Positions 47,129 through 57,514 of a stretch of 64,000 nucleotides of DNA are shown here, one piece after another (within the stretch, counting starts at the first letter, position 1; the number at the start of each line of letters is the position of its first letter). A program made the position numbers and the translations under genes. The stretch is from NCBI RefSeq assembly GCF_029168945.1, contig NC_083607.1:42455257-42519256 (forward strand), given 5' to 3'. The notes beneath the pieces were generated by a model that saw only the letters and a program-made list of their open reading frames with translations, was not told the origin of the DNA and did no database searches. The stretch comes from Cannabis sativa. Taxonomy: Eukaryota; Streptophyta; Magnoliopsida; Rosales; Cannabaceae.

Positions 47129-48970
47129 TGTTGGATATTATTTTACCAGGATCTTAGATCTACTCACAAGTATGTTTATTAACATCCTAAATATGAACTT
47201 TCTAAAACGATAAATTAAACACATATAAAGTTTAAGAAACCTTACATTGGGTGCAGCGGAATTAAGAGTATTATCAAGATCTGAACCTGGATCTTCTTCT
47301 CTGAATCCTTGATGCTGAATCTCCTTTGCTGATGATCTTTCTTCACGATCTTCCTCACTATCATTGAGGTATTGCTTGATGTGTGTGGGCACTACTCTAA
47401 TCACTAAGAGAGGTTCGAAATATGAAGGAAGAATAGAGAGAGAGAGTGGCGACTAGAGAAGAGAGTGAAGGCTCAGGTTTTTCTGATTCAGAAAGTGTGT
47501 TTTTCCTGAAGCCTTCACTATCTATTTATAGCATTCCACTAGGGTTAGATTTGAATTATATGGCATTAAAATAATGAAAAAATCAATTAAAAAAGATAAA
47601 ATAGGTGGCCTACTCGGCTAGGAGGATCGGGCCTTGATTTTTGCAATTTTGCAATTTTAACACCTTTTGTATCTGATTTTCTCAAAAATGCCAATTTCCT
47701 AATTCAATCATTTAAATGCCAATTCTAACTATTTAATAACTATAAATAATTATTAAATAATATTGTCATTTATCATATTTATTAATTGAACCGTACAAAG
47801 TATCATAATTAACAAATATGCCCCTATTAACTCTTTCTTTACAATTTCGCCCTTACTTAGTGAAAATTTCACAAATAGACATAGTCTAATTCGTGAATTA
47901 TAATTGATTAATCAAAACCAATTACATGAGTCTTACAAACAATATTATCTCAACTAGTGGGGGGACCATGGGTCTATATAACTGAGCTTCCAATAAGTAG
48001 ATCAAGAATTTAGCACTAAAATTCACTAACTTATTAATTCTTCGTTGAATCCACGCATAGAACTTAGAATTGCACTCTCAGTATATAGAATGCTCTATAT
48101 GTTCCACCATATAGACACATCATTAGTTATCCATTGTTATAATCCTAATGTGATCAATGATCCTCTATATGAATGATCTACACAGTAAAGGGATTAAATT
48201 ACCGTAACACCCTACTATGTATTTTATCCTTAAAACACTTGACCCCGTATAAATGATATTTCAGCTTATGTGAAATGAGATCTCCACCATTTATTTTCGT
48301 TTGGTCAAGCTCGAAGGAAATCATCCTTTGCTTACTATTTGCCAGATAGAAGCTATAGATTCCATGTTTATGCTAGCGCTCCCACTCAATTGCACTACCG
48401 TGTTCCCAAAAAGTATGTATCACCCTGACCTAAAAGTAGGCTTAACTAACAATTCAAAGGAACACGAATAGCCTTTCAAGATTGAGCCTAATCATAACAG
48501 GATTAAGATCATTTGATCTAGGATCAACTTGGCGATATTGACTTGAATAGATTTTACGGTAAGTTTAATTAAATCTAAGTCAAAGTTCAATATCGGTCCC
48601 TTCCGATGCATACTCCATGCATCCAACCTGAGCTTTACTTTAACCAATGTTCTGGAAAGAACATAGTATTTCTCCAAATACAAGTAAACTCTTGTTGTAG
48701 ATTATCATATCAGTAAAACCCTGTGTTTGATAAATCTAGGAAACTTTATTCACATAGTCATGTTTACTTTCCAATGTGATGACAGCACAATAAACATGAT
48801 CAAGTATGTGAAAAGGGTTTAAGATGAATTTATAGATCAATTAGACAAGCAATCGATAAAGTGAGCCAAAACATACACAAATGAATGAAAAATACTTCTG
48901 TTTCTTTATTGATGTTGAATAAAATAGATTACATTGAAATGGAGTTTTATTTAGGGCATAAAACCTAACA
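47129..48970 (-). repeat. Inner element 5' LTR
   Basis: 1842 bp, pairing with 38793-40683. On the minus strand a TATA box (CTATAAATAG) lies at about 47521-47531. It lacks 49 bp near 47267 that the partner retains. Confidence 0.93.
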
Positions 48971-48975
48971 CTGAT
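48971..48975. repeat. Right target-site duplication of inner element
   Basis: CTGAT, identical to 38788-38792. Confidence 0.93.
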
Positions 48976-49718
48976 AGGGGTGGAGAAATATTTGGTAGAT
49001 ATGCAGTTCAAAGATCATTAAGTTAATTTTTTGAATTATATCAAAACTTACCTCCCTAAAAATTCGATTTTCATATTGATGATAGTATAAGGTCTATGAT
49101 TAGTTACTAATCGTTGCCTAAGTCCTTCTAAGGAAATATCCTAGTGATAAGAAAATTTCAGAATGATGGAATGGTTGGGTACTTAGTATAAACCATTACT
49201 AGATTCATGGATGACCTAATCGTAATCTTAAGAAAATCTAGAGCTGTTAACCAAGGTTTGCATGTTTGTTAGCTATTCTATGTGATTAGGGGTGGACCAT
49301 CCCATAGTCATTAGATAAGAAAGTGTTTGTTTTAACAAATACTAATTTTCTAAGAAAATGACTAAGTCTGAAAAACAAAGTAGAAAATAAAGGAGATACT
49401 TTTTCTTGATTTCAAAAGTGTTCTATCATCTTATTCTGTATAAGATGATCCCACTGCCTCTGCTGTTTTGACACAACCAAAGAGGTTAATACAATTTAGT
49501 GTTCTTAGACAAAAGTCACGGTACCTTGTCGTAGTGGGAGGGTTTCAAGGAACTCATCCTATTATGACTTGGAAGAAACTTGTGATGAAAATCCATTATT
49601 AGTTTAAACAAGTAATGGATTGTCAGAATAAGAAACTAAGAAGAAAAGCCAAAAGAACTGTGCTTAAAGCCATTCATATGGAACAACCAAAAGTTTTCTA
49701 TTAAAATGACAAGAAAGG
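48976..49718 (+). pseudogene. Outer element integrase remnant, downstream half
   Basis: It picks up the reading broken at 38792: AGGGGTGGAGA...GATATGCAGTTCAAAGATCA matches the inner element's DRGGEY...MQFKDH segment. Downstream, around 49480-49640, traces of the integrase-RT linker (a TTG-less PRHSGR-like stretch at GTGGGAGGGTTTCAAGG) are detectable but riddled with stops. It ends at the Cassandra element and I find no RT. Confidence 0.6.
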
Positions 49719-50151
49719 TGTAACGTCCCCGCTTTAAGCCTCCATTGGGCCCTTACACCCACAGAATTAATGGCTCTTATACACTAGTACGTCACTCTGG
49801 CTCCTTCCAGGATTGATGACTGACCCTACAGACCAACACGAGTGTTTTCAGCGTACTTTGTCCTCACTCGCACGCTTCCTGGGAAAACTTCCCAGGAGGT
49901 CACCCATCCTGAAATTTCCCCAAGTCAAGCACGCTTAACTGTGGAGTTCTTTCGAGATGGGCTACCGAAAAACAATATGCACCTTGTTGATATAGGTAAT
50001 ATCAATCAATCCATTTAAGCTCTCTTCAACTGTATAGTCCCATACCTACACAGTCTCAAAATCATCCCACTTGACCTTCCCCAGGCGATGTGGGATTGCA
50101 CAGCTTACCCAATATTTCTCCTCACGGATCACGGGACTACTGACTGTCACA
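49719..50151 (-). repeat. Cassandra 3' LTR with 5S-like segment
   Basis: On the plus strand it runs TGTAACGTCCCC...CTGTCACA. About 49888-49990 corresponds to the reverse complement of plant 5S rRNA: CCCAGGAGGTCACCCATCCT and CAAGCACGCTTAACTG with GGAGTTCT are near-exact. The 5S end is followed by its own reverse complement, giving a hairpin with 8-bp arms (49878-49885 and 49889-49896). It is not a functional 5S gene, since the middle is diverged. Confidence 0.92.
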
Positions 50152-50223
50152 ACCACTCCCCCTTACAGGGTCCGACATCCTCGTCGACCAAACTTCCGGC
50201 TGGCTCAAGGCTCTGATACCATT
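50152..50223 (-). other. Cassandra internal domain: PPT and primer-binding site
   Basis: On the minus strand TGGTATCAGAGCC at 50209-50221 is an exact initiator-Met primer-binding site. ACCCTGTAAGGGGGAGTGG beside the 3' LTR (about 50153-50171) is the polypurine tract. Confidence 0.9.
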
Positions 50224-50657
50224 TGTAACATCCCTGCTTTAAGCCTCCATTGGGCCCTTACACCCACAGAAATAATTGCTCTTATACACGAGTACGTCAC
50301 TCAGGCTGCTTCCAAGATTGATGAGTGACCTTACAGACCAACACGAGTGTTTTCAGCGTACTTTGTCCTCACTCGCACGCTTCCTGGGAAAACTTCCCAG
50401 GAGGTCACCCATCCTGAAATTGCCCCAGGTCAAGCACGCTTAACTGTGGAGTTCTTTCGAGATGGGCTACCGAAAAAACAAGATGCACCTTGTTGATATA
50501 GGTAGTACCAATCAATCCATTTAAGCTCTCTTCAACTGTATAGTCCCATACCTACACAGTCTCAGAATCATCCCACTTGACCTTCCCCAGGCGATGTGGG
50601 ATTGCACAGCTTACCCAATATTTCTCCTTACAGATCACAGGACTACTAACTGTCACA
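50224..50657 (-). repeat. Cassandra 5' LTR with 5S-like segment
   Basis: Partner of 49719-50151. Its 5S-like part is at about 50393-50498. It carries the sense start TGTGACAGTTAGTAG. Confidence 0.92.
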
Positions 50658-51903
50658 TACTAGGTCATACACAGATGAAAGAAAAATGTAAAATTTACCT
50701 GTTACAAATTATTTACTTGACCTATTGACAATTGAACCATGGGTTAAAATCAGATCATTGGATCTGTCAACAAGTTAACCATGGCAATTTAGATCAAGCA
50801 ATAATACGTTTTAGAAAACTTACAAAGAAGCTAAAACACATACTCCTGCAACAAGTTGAATTTGGATAGTTGGATGTAGGATTTATTTAATTTTAAATTA
50901 ATTAATAAAAAATTTTTGAAACTAATATTTAAATAAAAAAATATTTTCGGTTAAAAAAAATTTAAAAATAAACCTACAATTTTGAAAAATTAGGTTTCAA
51001 CTAACCTAAATATCATTTAAAAAAAAAATTGCTAACCACCTTTTAAATTTCATGTTATTTTATAAATTAAATATTCAATAAAATAAAATGTTAAATACAT
51101 ACCCTTTTCTGATTTTATAATTTAATTTAAGTAAGAATAATAAAATTTAAAAGTTAGCAAAAATATCTTATTTCTATTTAAAATACCATGATTATAGTAA
51201 TCTTATTTTAAATCTAAATAAGGTCAAATTACTTAAAATAGAATATTTTATAAAAGTAATTTAATATCGGACCTTAGATTTAAAAATAAGATAAAATAAT
51301 CAAATTTTAAAAAATAAGAAAATAAGTAAGCAAAAATAGATTTTTACCTATTTTCAAATTCAAATTACACTAATATCTAAAATTAATTTTAAAAAATCAA
51401 ATTAATTTATTTCTGATAATTAGATTTGAAATATGAAAAGTAAAAATCAAAATACAAAACTACACGAAAAATCGGAAGTTAATTCCATGAAATAGCAGGA
51501 AAAATCGAAGATAAACGAAAAAACTTTGAGCTGTACGGACGGTATGCAAAGCATACCATCCAGGTGCACATCCTTGGGCGCAAGGGGCTGCTTGGGCGCA
51601 CAAAGAGTGCTGCCAGCAGCCAGCCGCGCGCACTAGTGTGTGTCACCACCCCCCATTTTTTTAAATCTTCAAAAAATCATAACTAATTCAAATATAATCG
51701 AAATTGACTTCTGTAAAAAGGGAAATTGCTTCATTTTTCTAAACTATCCAATAAAAATAATTCCAAAAACGAAAAATTCAATTATTTTTCATAAAATTTC
51801 ACAAGCATCAATCAATCATCATATAACACACAGATCAACATGAAACCATCCAAATCAACACATATCATCGTTTTAATTCATATTTCATGAAAGTAAATCA
51901 TTA
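50658..51903 (-). mobile_element. Leader of right-hand family A element (truncated)
   Basis: The sequence from CTAGGTCATACACAGATGAA onward matches the inner element's leader from about 45980 in the same orientation. It continues to a primer-binding site and 5' LTR at higher coordinates. All gag-pol sequence is missing because the element stops at Cassandra. A GC-rich island at 51535-51650 includes a perfect hairpin GGTATGC-AAA-GCATACC (51541-51557). Confidence 0.85.
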
Positions 51904-51920
51904 CCATGGCTCTGGTGCCA
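51904..51920 (-). other. Right-hand family A primer-binding site
   Basis: On the minus strand TGGCACCAGAGCCATGG lies two bases after the LTR, as in the other copies. Confidence 0.75.
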
Positions 51921-51922
51921 GT

Positions 51923-53792
51923 TGTTGGAAATATTTTACCAAAATCTAGATTTACTACCATGTATGTTTCATTAACATCCTAATATGAATTTTAAAACAA
52001 TGAAATAAATACATATAAAGTTTAGAAAACCTTACATTGGGTGCAGCGGAATATAGTGACTCCTTTCATTCAGATCTCTAACCCTTGATTCCTTTCTGTA
52101 GCAGAACATAATCAAGATCTGAACCTGGATCTCTTTCTCTCCTTCTTTGATGCTGATTCTCCTTCTTGGATTCTACACAATCTTCCACACTATGATTGAG
52201 ATACCACTTGATATGTCTGGGCACTACTCTATCACTAGGGTATTTCGAAATTGAAGAGAAGAAAAGAGAAGAAGAGGGGCGGCTAGGAGGCTCAGGTTTT
52301 TCTCTGAGAGAAAATAAGATGCAAGTCCATAGTTTCCTGAAGCCATCACTTTCTATCTATAGAATAGCCATCTAGGTTTAGGTTAGAATTGTATGGCATT
52401 AAAATATTGAAAATATAAATGGTATACCCTATACAAAGTGGCCGGCCCTATTAGTGGATAATGGGCCTCACTTTGCAATTTTGCCATTTTGTCATTTCTC
52501 AATCCCATTTTCTCAAAAATGTCAATTTTTCAATTCAACCATTTAAATGCCAATTCTAATTATTTAATTACTAAAAATTAATTATTAAATAATATTTTCA
52601 TTTAATATATTTATTAATTAGACATATAAAGTATCTTAATTAACAAATAAAACCTAGAATCTCTTTTCTTTACAATTTCGCCCTTGCTTAGTGAAAATTC
52701 ATAAAGTAGATATAGTCTAACTTTAGAATTATAATTGATTAATCGAAATCAATTAACTGAGTCTTACAAGCAGTATGGTCTCAACTAGTATGGGGACCAT
52801 GGGCCTAGATAACCGAGCTTTCAATAAGTCGAACCGAATTTACCAAGTAAATTCCCTAACTTATTAATTCCTTAATGAATCCACACTTAGAACTTGGAAT
52901 TGCACTCTCAGTCATATAGAACGCTCTATATGTTCCACGATATAGATACGCTATTAGTTATCCATTGTTATAATCCTAATTTGATTAATGACCCTCTAAT
53001 AGATGATCTACAATGAATAGGAACTAAATTACCGTTACACACTCAATGTATTTTATCCTTAAAACACTTAGCTCCGTATAAATGATATTTCAGGGAAGTG
53101 AAATGAGATCTCCACCATTTATCTCTGTTTAGCCAAGCTCGAAGGATATCATCGTTTCACTTCTAAATTCCTATAGAAGTTATAGACTCCATATTTATGT
53201 TAGCGCTCCCACTCAATTATACTATCATGTTCCCAAAATGTACGTATCACCCTGACCCAAAAGTAGGCTTAACTAACAAATCAAAGAACATGTATAATAC
53301 TCTTGAGATCGAACCTAACCATATCAGGATTAAGATCATTTGATCTAGGATCAACAGGTGATATTAAATTGAATAGATATTACGGTAAATTTTAATATAT
53401 CTAATCAAAGTTCAATATCGGTCCCTTCCGATGTATACTCCATACATCCGATACTCGTAAACTTTGCCCATGCCCTGGAAAGGACATAACAATTATCCAA
53501 GGTGTAAGAATAGCTATCGCCGATTATATCATGCCAGTCTAAATCCAGTGAACTGAAAAATCAGGAAATAAACTTTTGAACATATAATTAAGATTATATT
53601 CCACTGTGCTGACAACACTATAATCATTAACAAATTCATATGTTCTGGACTTAAATAGAATTCATACATTATATATATAATCATGAAATAAATCATGTGA
53701 ACCATGCAACATAAAATGTTATTTCTGATCTTTATTAATAAGTAAATCTAATTATATTGAAATGGGTTTTATTTAGGGCACAAAACCCAACA
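51923..53792 (-). repeat. Family A 5' LTR of right-hand element
   Basis: 1870 bp with TGTTGG...CCCAACA ends. Its orientation is opposite to the LTR at 32402-34248. The adjacent primer-binding site shows it is a 5' LTR. The bases right of it (GCGGC) do not match those left of 32402 (CCTCA). Confidence 0.9.
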
Positions 53793-54763
53793 GCGGCTTG
53801 CTGGGACATACAGTTGCTAACAGCAATAAAGAGAAGAGCTTTGTGTGGAGAATTGATTAAGGCTCAAATTTATATATTTTAAGCCTTTAATTACACATAT
53901 AAAATTAATATAAATTGAATATTTCAAAGATTTAATGGTAGATTTATTTTTATTGGAAATATTTAATTTACTTTAATTTTATGTTATTTTTCAAAAGATT
54001 TACAAAGAGAATGAGTTGTATGGAAGAAGCCTAGTTCAAGATCAAATCCAATTGGTTGGCTTGTCTCTCCAAAATATCGATGATGTATAATAGATATTAT
54101 GTAAGTGTAATAATCATTAATACTTGTTTGAAGAAGGGAGTTCACGTCATTTTCTATTTCAAAGCCCAAGTCTTCAAGCCCATCAATCTCAGCCATTCAT
54201 TGTAATTGAAACGTGACAGCCCAAGTACACCACAAGGTCAACCAATTTTTCTTACACTCAACACTACTCTGACATGTTCTCCTTGCATCATGTATCAGCG
54301 TTTGAAAGCTTCATCAAATTATAGTATTTATCGTGGCCTATAATTTCTATTAGTGGAGCCACTATCTCCACTTTTCTTGTACACGAGATATACTGATCTT
54401 GGAGCAAAGGTTCTCTATAAATAGAAGCCACATACAATAAAAAAAGGCATCAGATTTTAGAGTAGAGAAAATACACTTTGTCATTTTATTTTTCTCTCTT
54501 ATTACTATTTTATTTATACTTATTTTAGTGACAAAAATGAGTGTATTAAAATAGTAATATTGGTGAGGTTAGAGTGTAGCTATTGTACTTCTTACTTTAA
54601 TTATTGATATTGATTCTTTTGTGTTTCATCTCCATATCCCATTTTAATTAAATTGTTCTTCATCTTCTAATTTTTCTTCCAAAGTTAATAGTATCTTTTA
54701 TATAAGTTCAGTCATGCTTTTCTTATGTAAGTTAGGCTATTAATATTTTGGTATATTTATTAT
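53793..54763. other. Unassigned sequence with a promoter-like TATA
   Basis: I recognise no element. A 70-codon minus-strand frame (53984-54196) starting MAEIDGLEDLGFEI has no recognisable motif. It does end naturally and could be a small or broken gene. The stretch 54200-54430 is less AT-rich and leads to a good TATA box. The part from 54430 to the SIRE LTR is T-rich. Confidence 0.4.
54416..54423 (+). promoter_or_regulatory. TATA box, orphan promoter
   Basis: TATAAATA in the context TTCTCTATAAATAGAAGCC, followed about 60 bp later by GTAGAGAAAATACACTTTG. The spacing and context resemble promoters of plant retroelements or pararetroviruses. No gene follows before the SIRE LTR. Confidence 0.4.
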
Positions 54764-55225
54764 TGTAAAGTCCTTTTTTGGCAAGTTAGGTGACAAAATA
54801 ATTTTTCCTTTTTATGGTAAGATTGCTATGCATTCATTTTCGAAATCTTACCTCTTTTATTCGGTTATTAGTTGCCATTTTCCTTGTTTGGAAAGTTGCA
54901 CTTTCAGCTGAACTTTCCTTTGTTGAAAACTTCTCAAAAGAGAAGAAACTCTCTTTTGGAAAGTTGTCTTTTTTAGGGAAACTTTGTTTATTGCCTTTTC
55001 CTTATTGATTTCGATTGTATCTTGATACAATCAGAATATCTAATCTGTTTTTGGCAGGAATCAAGCATTGAAAGAAGATTGGTCCCGATTTTAGTAAGTT
55101 TCCCGTTTCTGGGCAGATCTGCTTCGTCAGCAACCGAATCTGATGTAGCAGATCGTGTTTCTTTTGGAAAGTTTTTGTACAGCTGCTAATTCGAACTTGT
55201 GGTTACCTCTTTGGTTTCTATGATC

Positions 55226-55233
55226 TATAAATA
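55226..55233 (+). promoter_or_regulatory. SIRE LTR TATA box
   Basis: TATAAATA in the context GATCTATAAATAGAGCC. Transcription should begin about 30 bp downstream, so the hairpin repeat at 55417-55522 would lie in the RNA leader. Confidence 0.75.
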
Positions 55234-55416
55234 GAGCCTAGAGAGCAACCATTCGGATTACCTCTTCCATTATTCATTTTTTGCATTTATCTTTTGTGAG
55301 AAGAGAGAGTTTCTTTGTTTTGTGAGAGCCTAGTTGTTCACCTAGGTTCTAGTTGTTCTATTTCTGTTCTTACTCTATCCTAGAGGTTGTGAAGAACTAC
55401 TTGACTGAACAAGAGA

Positions 55417-55522
55417 TTGGTCTTCGGGAGAAGACTTGATAAAGCCTTACTTCGGGAAGAAGTAAGCACTTGGTCTTCGGGAGAAGACTTGCTAAAGCCT
55501 TACTTCGGGAGGAAGTAAGCAC
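55417..55522 (+). repeat. 53-bp tandem repeat forming four hairpins
   Basis: Two copies (55417-55469 and 55470-55522) differ at only two positions. Each contains TCTTC-GGGA-GAAGA and CTTACTTC-GGGAA-GAAGTAAG (second copy loop GGGAG). Both stems are perfect. Confidence 0.9.
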
Positions 55523-55895
55523 TCACACTTCAAAGACGAAGGGAGTTCGGGCTTGAAGATGTTTCAAGAAGTCAGATTCATAAAGTGGATTACAAAGGAT
55601 TGCGGCAATACTTTAGAGGGAGTCTAAACTTGTTTAAGTCAATTGTCTTTGTAATTTTGATACTTTATTAATTGATTTCATTCTCTGGGCGTGGCCCCGT
55701 GGACTAGGAGTGTTCGTGAGAACACTGATACCACGTATAAATCTCTTGTGTCAAGTTATTTATTTTTCTGCAAATATTTTATATTCTGCCTGTTCAGTTT
55801 TGCTGTAGTAGAATTACTTTCTGCTGCTGCAAACACTTACAGTTTTTATATTTTCTTATATACAACTGACATTTGCAAAAACACGGTTTTTTAAT

Positions 55896-55907
55896 TGGTA
55901 TCAGAGC
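55896..55907 (+). other. SIRE primer-binding site
   Basis: TGGTATCAGAGC is an exact match to the complement of the plant initiator-Met tRNA 3' end. Confidence 0.9.
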
Positions 55908-55951
55908 AGGACACTAAACTCTTAGTGTGGTCCTATAACGTTTTTGTTAGA

Positions 55952-57514
55952 ATGTCATTTTTTGCAGAAGGAAGTTCTATTTCTAGACCACCGTTGCTTA
56001 ATGACTCTAACTATCCTTATTGGAAAGTTAGAATGAGGGCCTTCATCAAATCTCAAGATGAGAAGGCGTGGAGAATGGTTCTATCAGGTTGGTCTCCTCC
56101 AGTTGAGACAGATACTTCAGGTAATACTATAATTAAATCTGAACTGGAATGGTCTATTGAAGATGATAAACTATCTGCCTACAATAGCAAAGCCTTGCAT
56201 GCTATCTTTAATGGTGTAGGTGAGGGTTTCATTAAACTTATATCATCTTGTGTTTCTGCTAAGGAAGCTTGGGAGATTCTTCAAACTCAGTTTGAAGGAA
56301 CTTCTGATGTGAAAAGATCTAGATTTGTCATGCTTCAAACTAAATTTGATGAGCTTAGAATGTCTGATAATGAAACTTTAACTGAATTCTATGAAAAATT
56401 GTCTGACATTGCTAATGAATATTTTGCTCTTGGAGAAAAGCTTGATGATTCGGTTCTTGTGAGAAAAATTGTTAGAGTTCTTCCAGAAAGGTTCGATACT
56501 AAACTTTTGGCAATGGAGGAAGCTAAAGATTTTAGCACTATGAAAGTGGAAGAATTGATGGGTTCCTTACGTACTTTTGAATTAAATCAACAGATTAAAC
56601 AAAAGGACAAACCCAAATCCATTGCTGATAAAGGTAAAAGTATTGCTTTGAAAGTTGCTGATAATGAAAATTCTGATAGTGAATGTGATGATGAGATTGC
56701 TTTATTAACTAAGAATTTTCAGAAATATATGAAAAAGATGGGAAATAAAAAGAATATTTCGAAAGGTTCAAAAGGTAATACTTTCATTAAACCATCTGTC
56801 TCTAACAAAAAGGGAATTCAGTGCAGGGAATGTGAAGGTTTTGGGCATATTCAAGCTGAGTGTGCAAACACTTTGAAAAAGAATAAGAAAAGTTTCAATG
56901 TCACTTGGAGTGATGATGAAACCGAAAGTGATGAAGATAATGTTGAAAATGTTGCCCTAACCTCTGTTATGACTAATGTGTTGTGTGATTCACAGGTGAA
57001 AGCTAAATTGATATGTCTGAATAATACCACCGAACAAGAGGGATCAGATTCATATGAGTCTGAAATCTGTGAAGAGTCTCTTGCTGAATCATACAAAGTC
57101 ATGTATGAAAAATGGATTCAAGTTGCTTCTGAAAATAGAGAGTTAAATAAATTGAATAAAAAATTGTCTCATCAGATTGAATTGTGTAATCTGAAAATAA
57201 AAGAATATGAGACAAGTTTTTGTGATAAAGATGAAAAAATCTCTCTATTAAAGAAGGAACTTGAAAACTTTAAGAAAAATGTTCAAATGCTGAATCTTGG
57301 ATCTTTTATTTTTGAAAAAGCTCAGAATGCAGGTCAGAGAGGTTTTGCAGGCCTTGGTTCTAATGGAATGGAAAGTTCTGGAGTCACAAAGTTCGTAAAA
57401 GCTAGTGTTCCAACGAATCATCTGGAGGCTACAAACTCGCTCGTTTCACGGCCTTGGCAAAGAAAAAAACAGCTTCTGATGCTGCAAAATCTCCAGGATT
57501 TTCAAAAAGGGTAA
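55952..57514 (+). CDS. SIRE Gag
   Basis: I place the start at ATG 55952 (MSFFAEGSSISRPPLLND). The frame is open from 55895, but that part overlaps the primer-binding site. The protein (about 520 residues) shows the copia gag pattern: SNYPYWKVRMRAFIK near residue 20, a UBN2-type region (KEAWEILQTQFEGTSDVK, LTEFYEKLSDI), a Lys-rich linker and one zinc knuckle (CRECEGFGHIQAEC). An acidic stretch and a probable coiled coil (ENRELNKLNKKL) follow. It would form the virus-like particle and bind the RNA. The frame ends near 57514 in a sequence that reads correctly for Pol in another frame. A frameshift therefore lies at about 57430-57470, either decay or less likely a programmed one. Confidence 0.85.
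   Translation: MSFFAEGSSISRPPLLNDSNYPYWKVRMRAFIKSQDEKAWRMVLSGWSPPVETDTSGNTIIKSELEWSIEDDKLSAYNSKALHAIFNGVGEGFIKLISSCVSAKEAWEILQTQFEGTSDVKRSRFVMLQTKFDELRMSDNETLTEFYEKLSDIANEYFALGEKLDDSVLVRKIVRVLPERFDTKLLAMEEAKDFSTMKVEELMGSLRTFELNQQIKQKDKPKSIADKGKSIALKVADNENSDSECDDEIALLTKNFQKYMKKMGNKKNISKGSKGNTFIKPSVSNKKGIQCRECEGFGHIQAECANTLKKNKKSFNVTWSDDETESDEDNVENVALTSVMTNVLCDSQVKAKLICLNNTTEQEGSDSYESEICEESLAESYKVMYEKWIQVASENRELNKLNKKLSHQIELCNLKIKEYETSFCDKDEKISLLKKELENFKKNVQMLNLGSFIFEKAQNAGQRGFAGLGSNGMESSGVTKFVKASVPTNHLEATNSLVSRPWQRKKQLLMLQNLQDFQKG

Larger units (their letters stand above)
38793..48970 (-). mobile_element. Inner family A copia element, complete and young, defective
   Basis: This is a 10.2-kb minus-strand copia element with two near-identical LTRs, a primer-binding site, a 2.7-kb leader, a gag-protease-integrase-RT-RNase H region, a polypurine tract and a perfect CTGAT duplication. 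It inserted into the integrase region of the outer element of the same family. The LTRs differ by roughly a dozen scattered substitutions, one diverged patch of about 20 bp and a 49-bp deletion in the 5' LTR, so the insertion is recent. The coding region nevertheless has several frameshifts and stops and lacks a normal gag N-terminus. I judge it copia, probably Tork/Angela-like, but the lineage is uncertain. Confidence 0.93.
49719..50657 (-). mobile_element. Cassandra TRIM retrotransposon
   Basis: This is a 939-bp non-coding LTR element: LTRs of 433 and 434 bp around a 72-bp middle that holds little more than a primer-binding site and a polypurine tract. Each LTR contains a 5S-rRNA-like segment in the element's sense direction, the defining trait of Cassandra. 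Such elements have no proteins and rely on other retrotransposons. The LTRs look alike at nearly all positions. The flanking five bases, AAAGG on the left and TACTA on the right, do not match. The left flank belongs to the outer family A element and the right flank to a different, inverted family A element. Confidence 0.93.
54764..55883 (+). repeat. SIRE 5' LTR
   Basis: It starts TGTAAAGTCCTTTTTTGGC, identical to 63845 onward. The end is placed at AAAACA, 12 bases before the primer-binding site, and is approximate. A tandem repeat of hairpins lies in its downstream half. Confidence 0.88.

Noticed and set aside
49888..50498. 5S rRNA genes
   Set aside because: The two 5S-like segments lie inside Cassandra LTRs, lack part of the 5S sequence and have diverged middles.
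53984..54196. 70-codon minus-strand frame starting MAEIDGLEDLGFEI
   Set aside because: It looks slightly protein-like but I recognise no family, and there is no flanking support, so I do not call a gene.
55896..55907. tRNA gene fragments at TGGTATCAGAGC-like sites
   Set aside because: These are retrotransposon primer-binding sites next to LTRs, with no tRNA cloverleaf around them.
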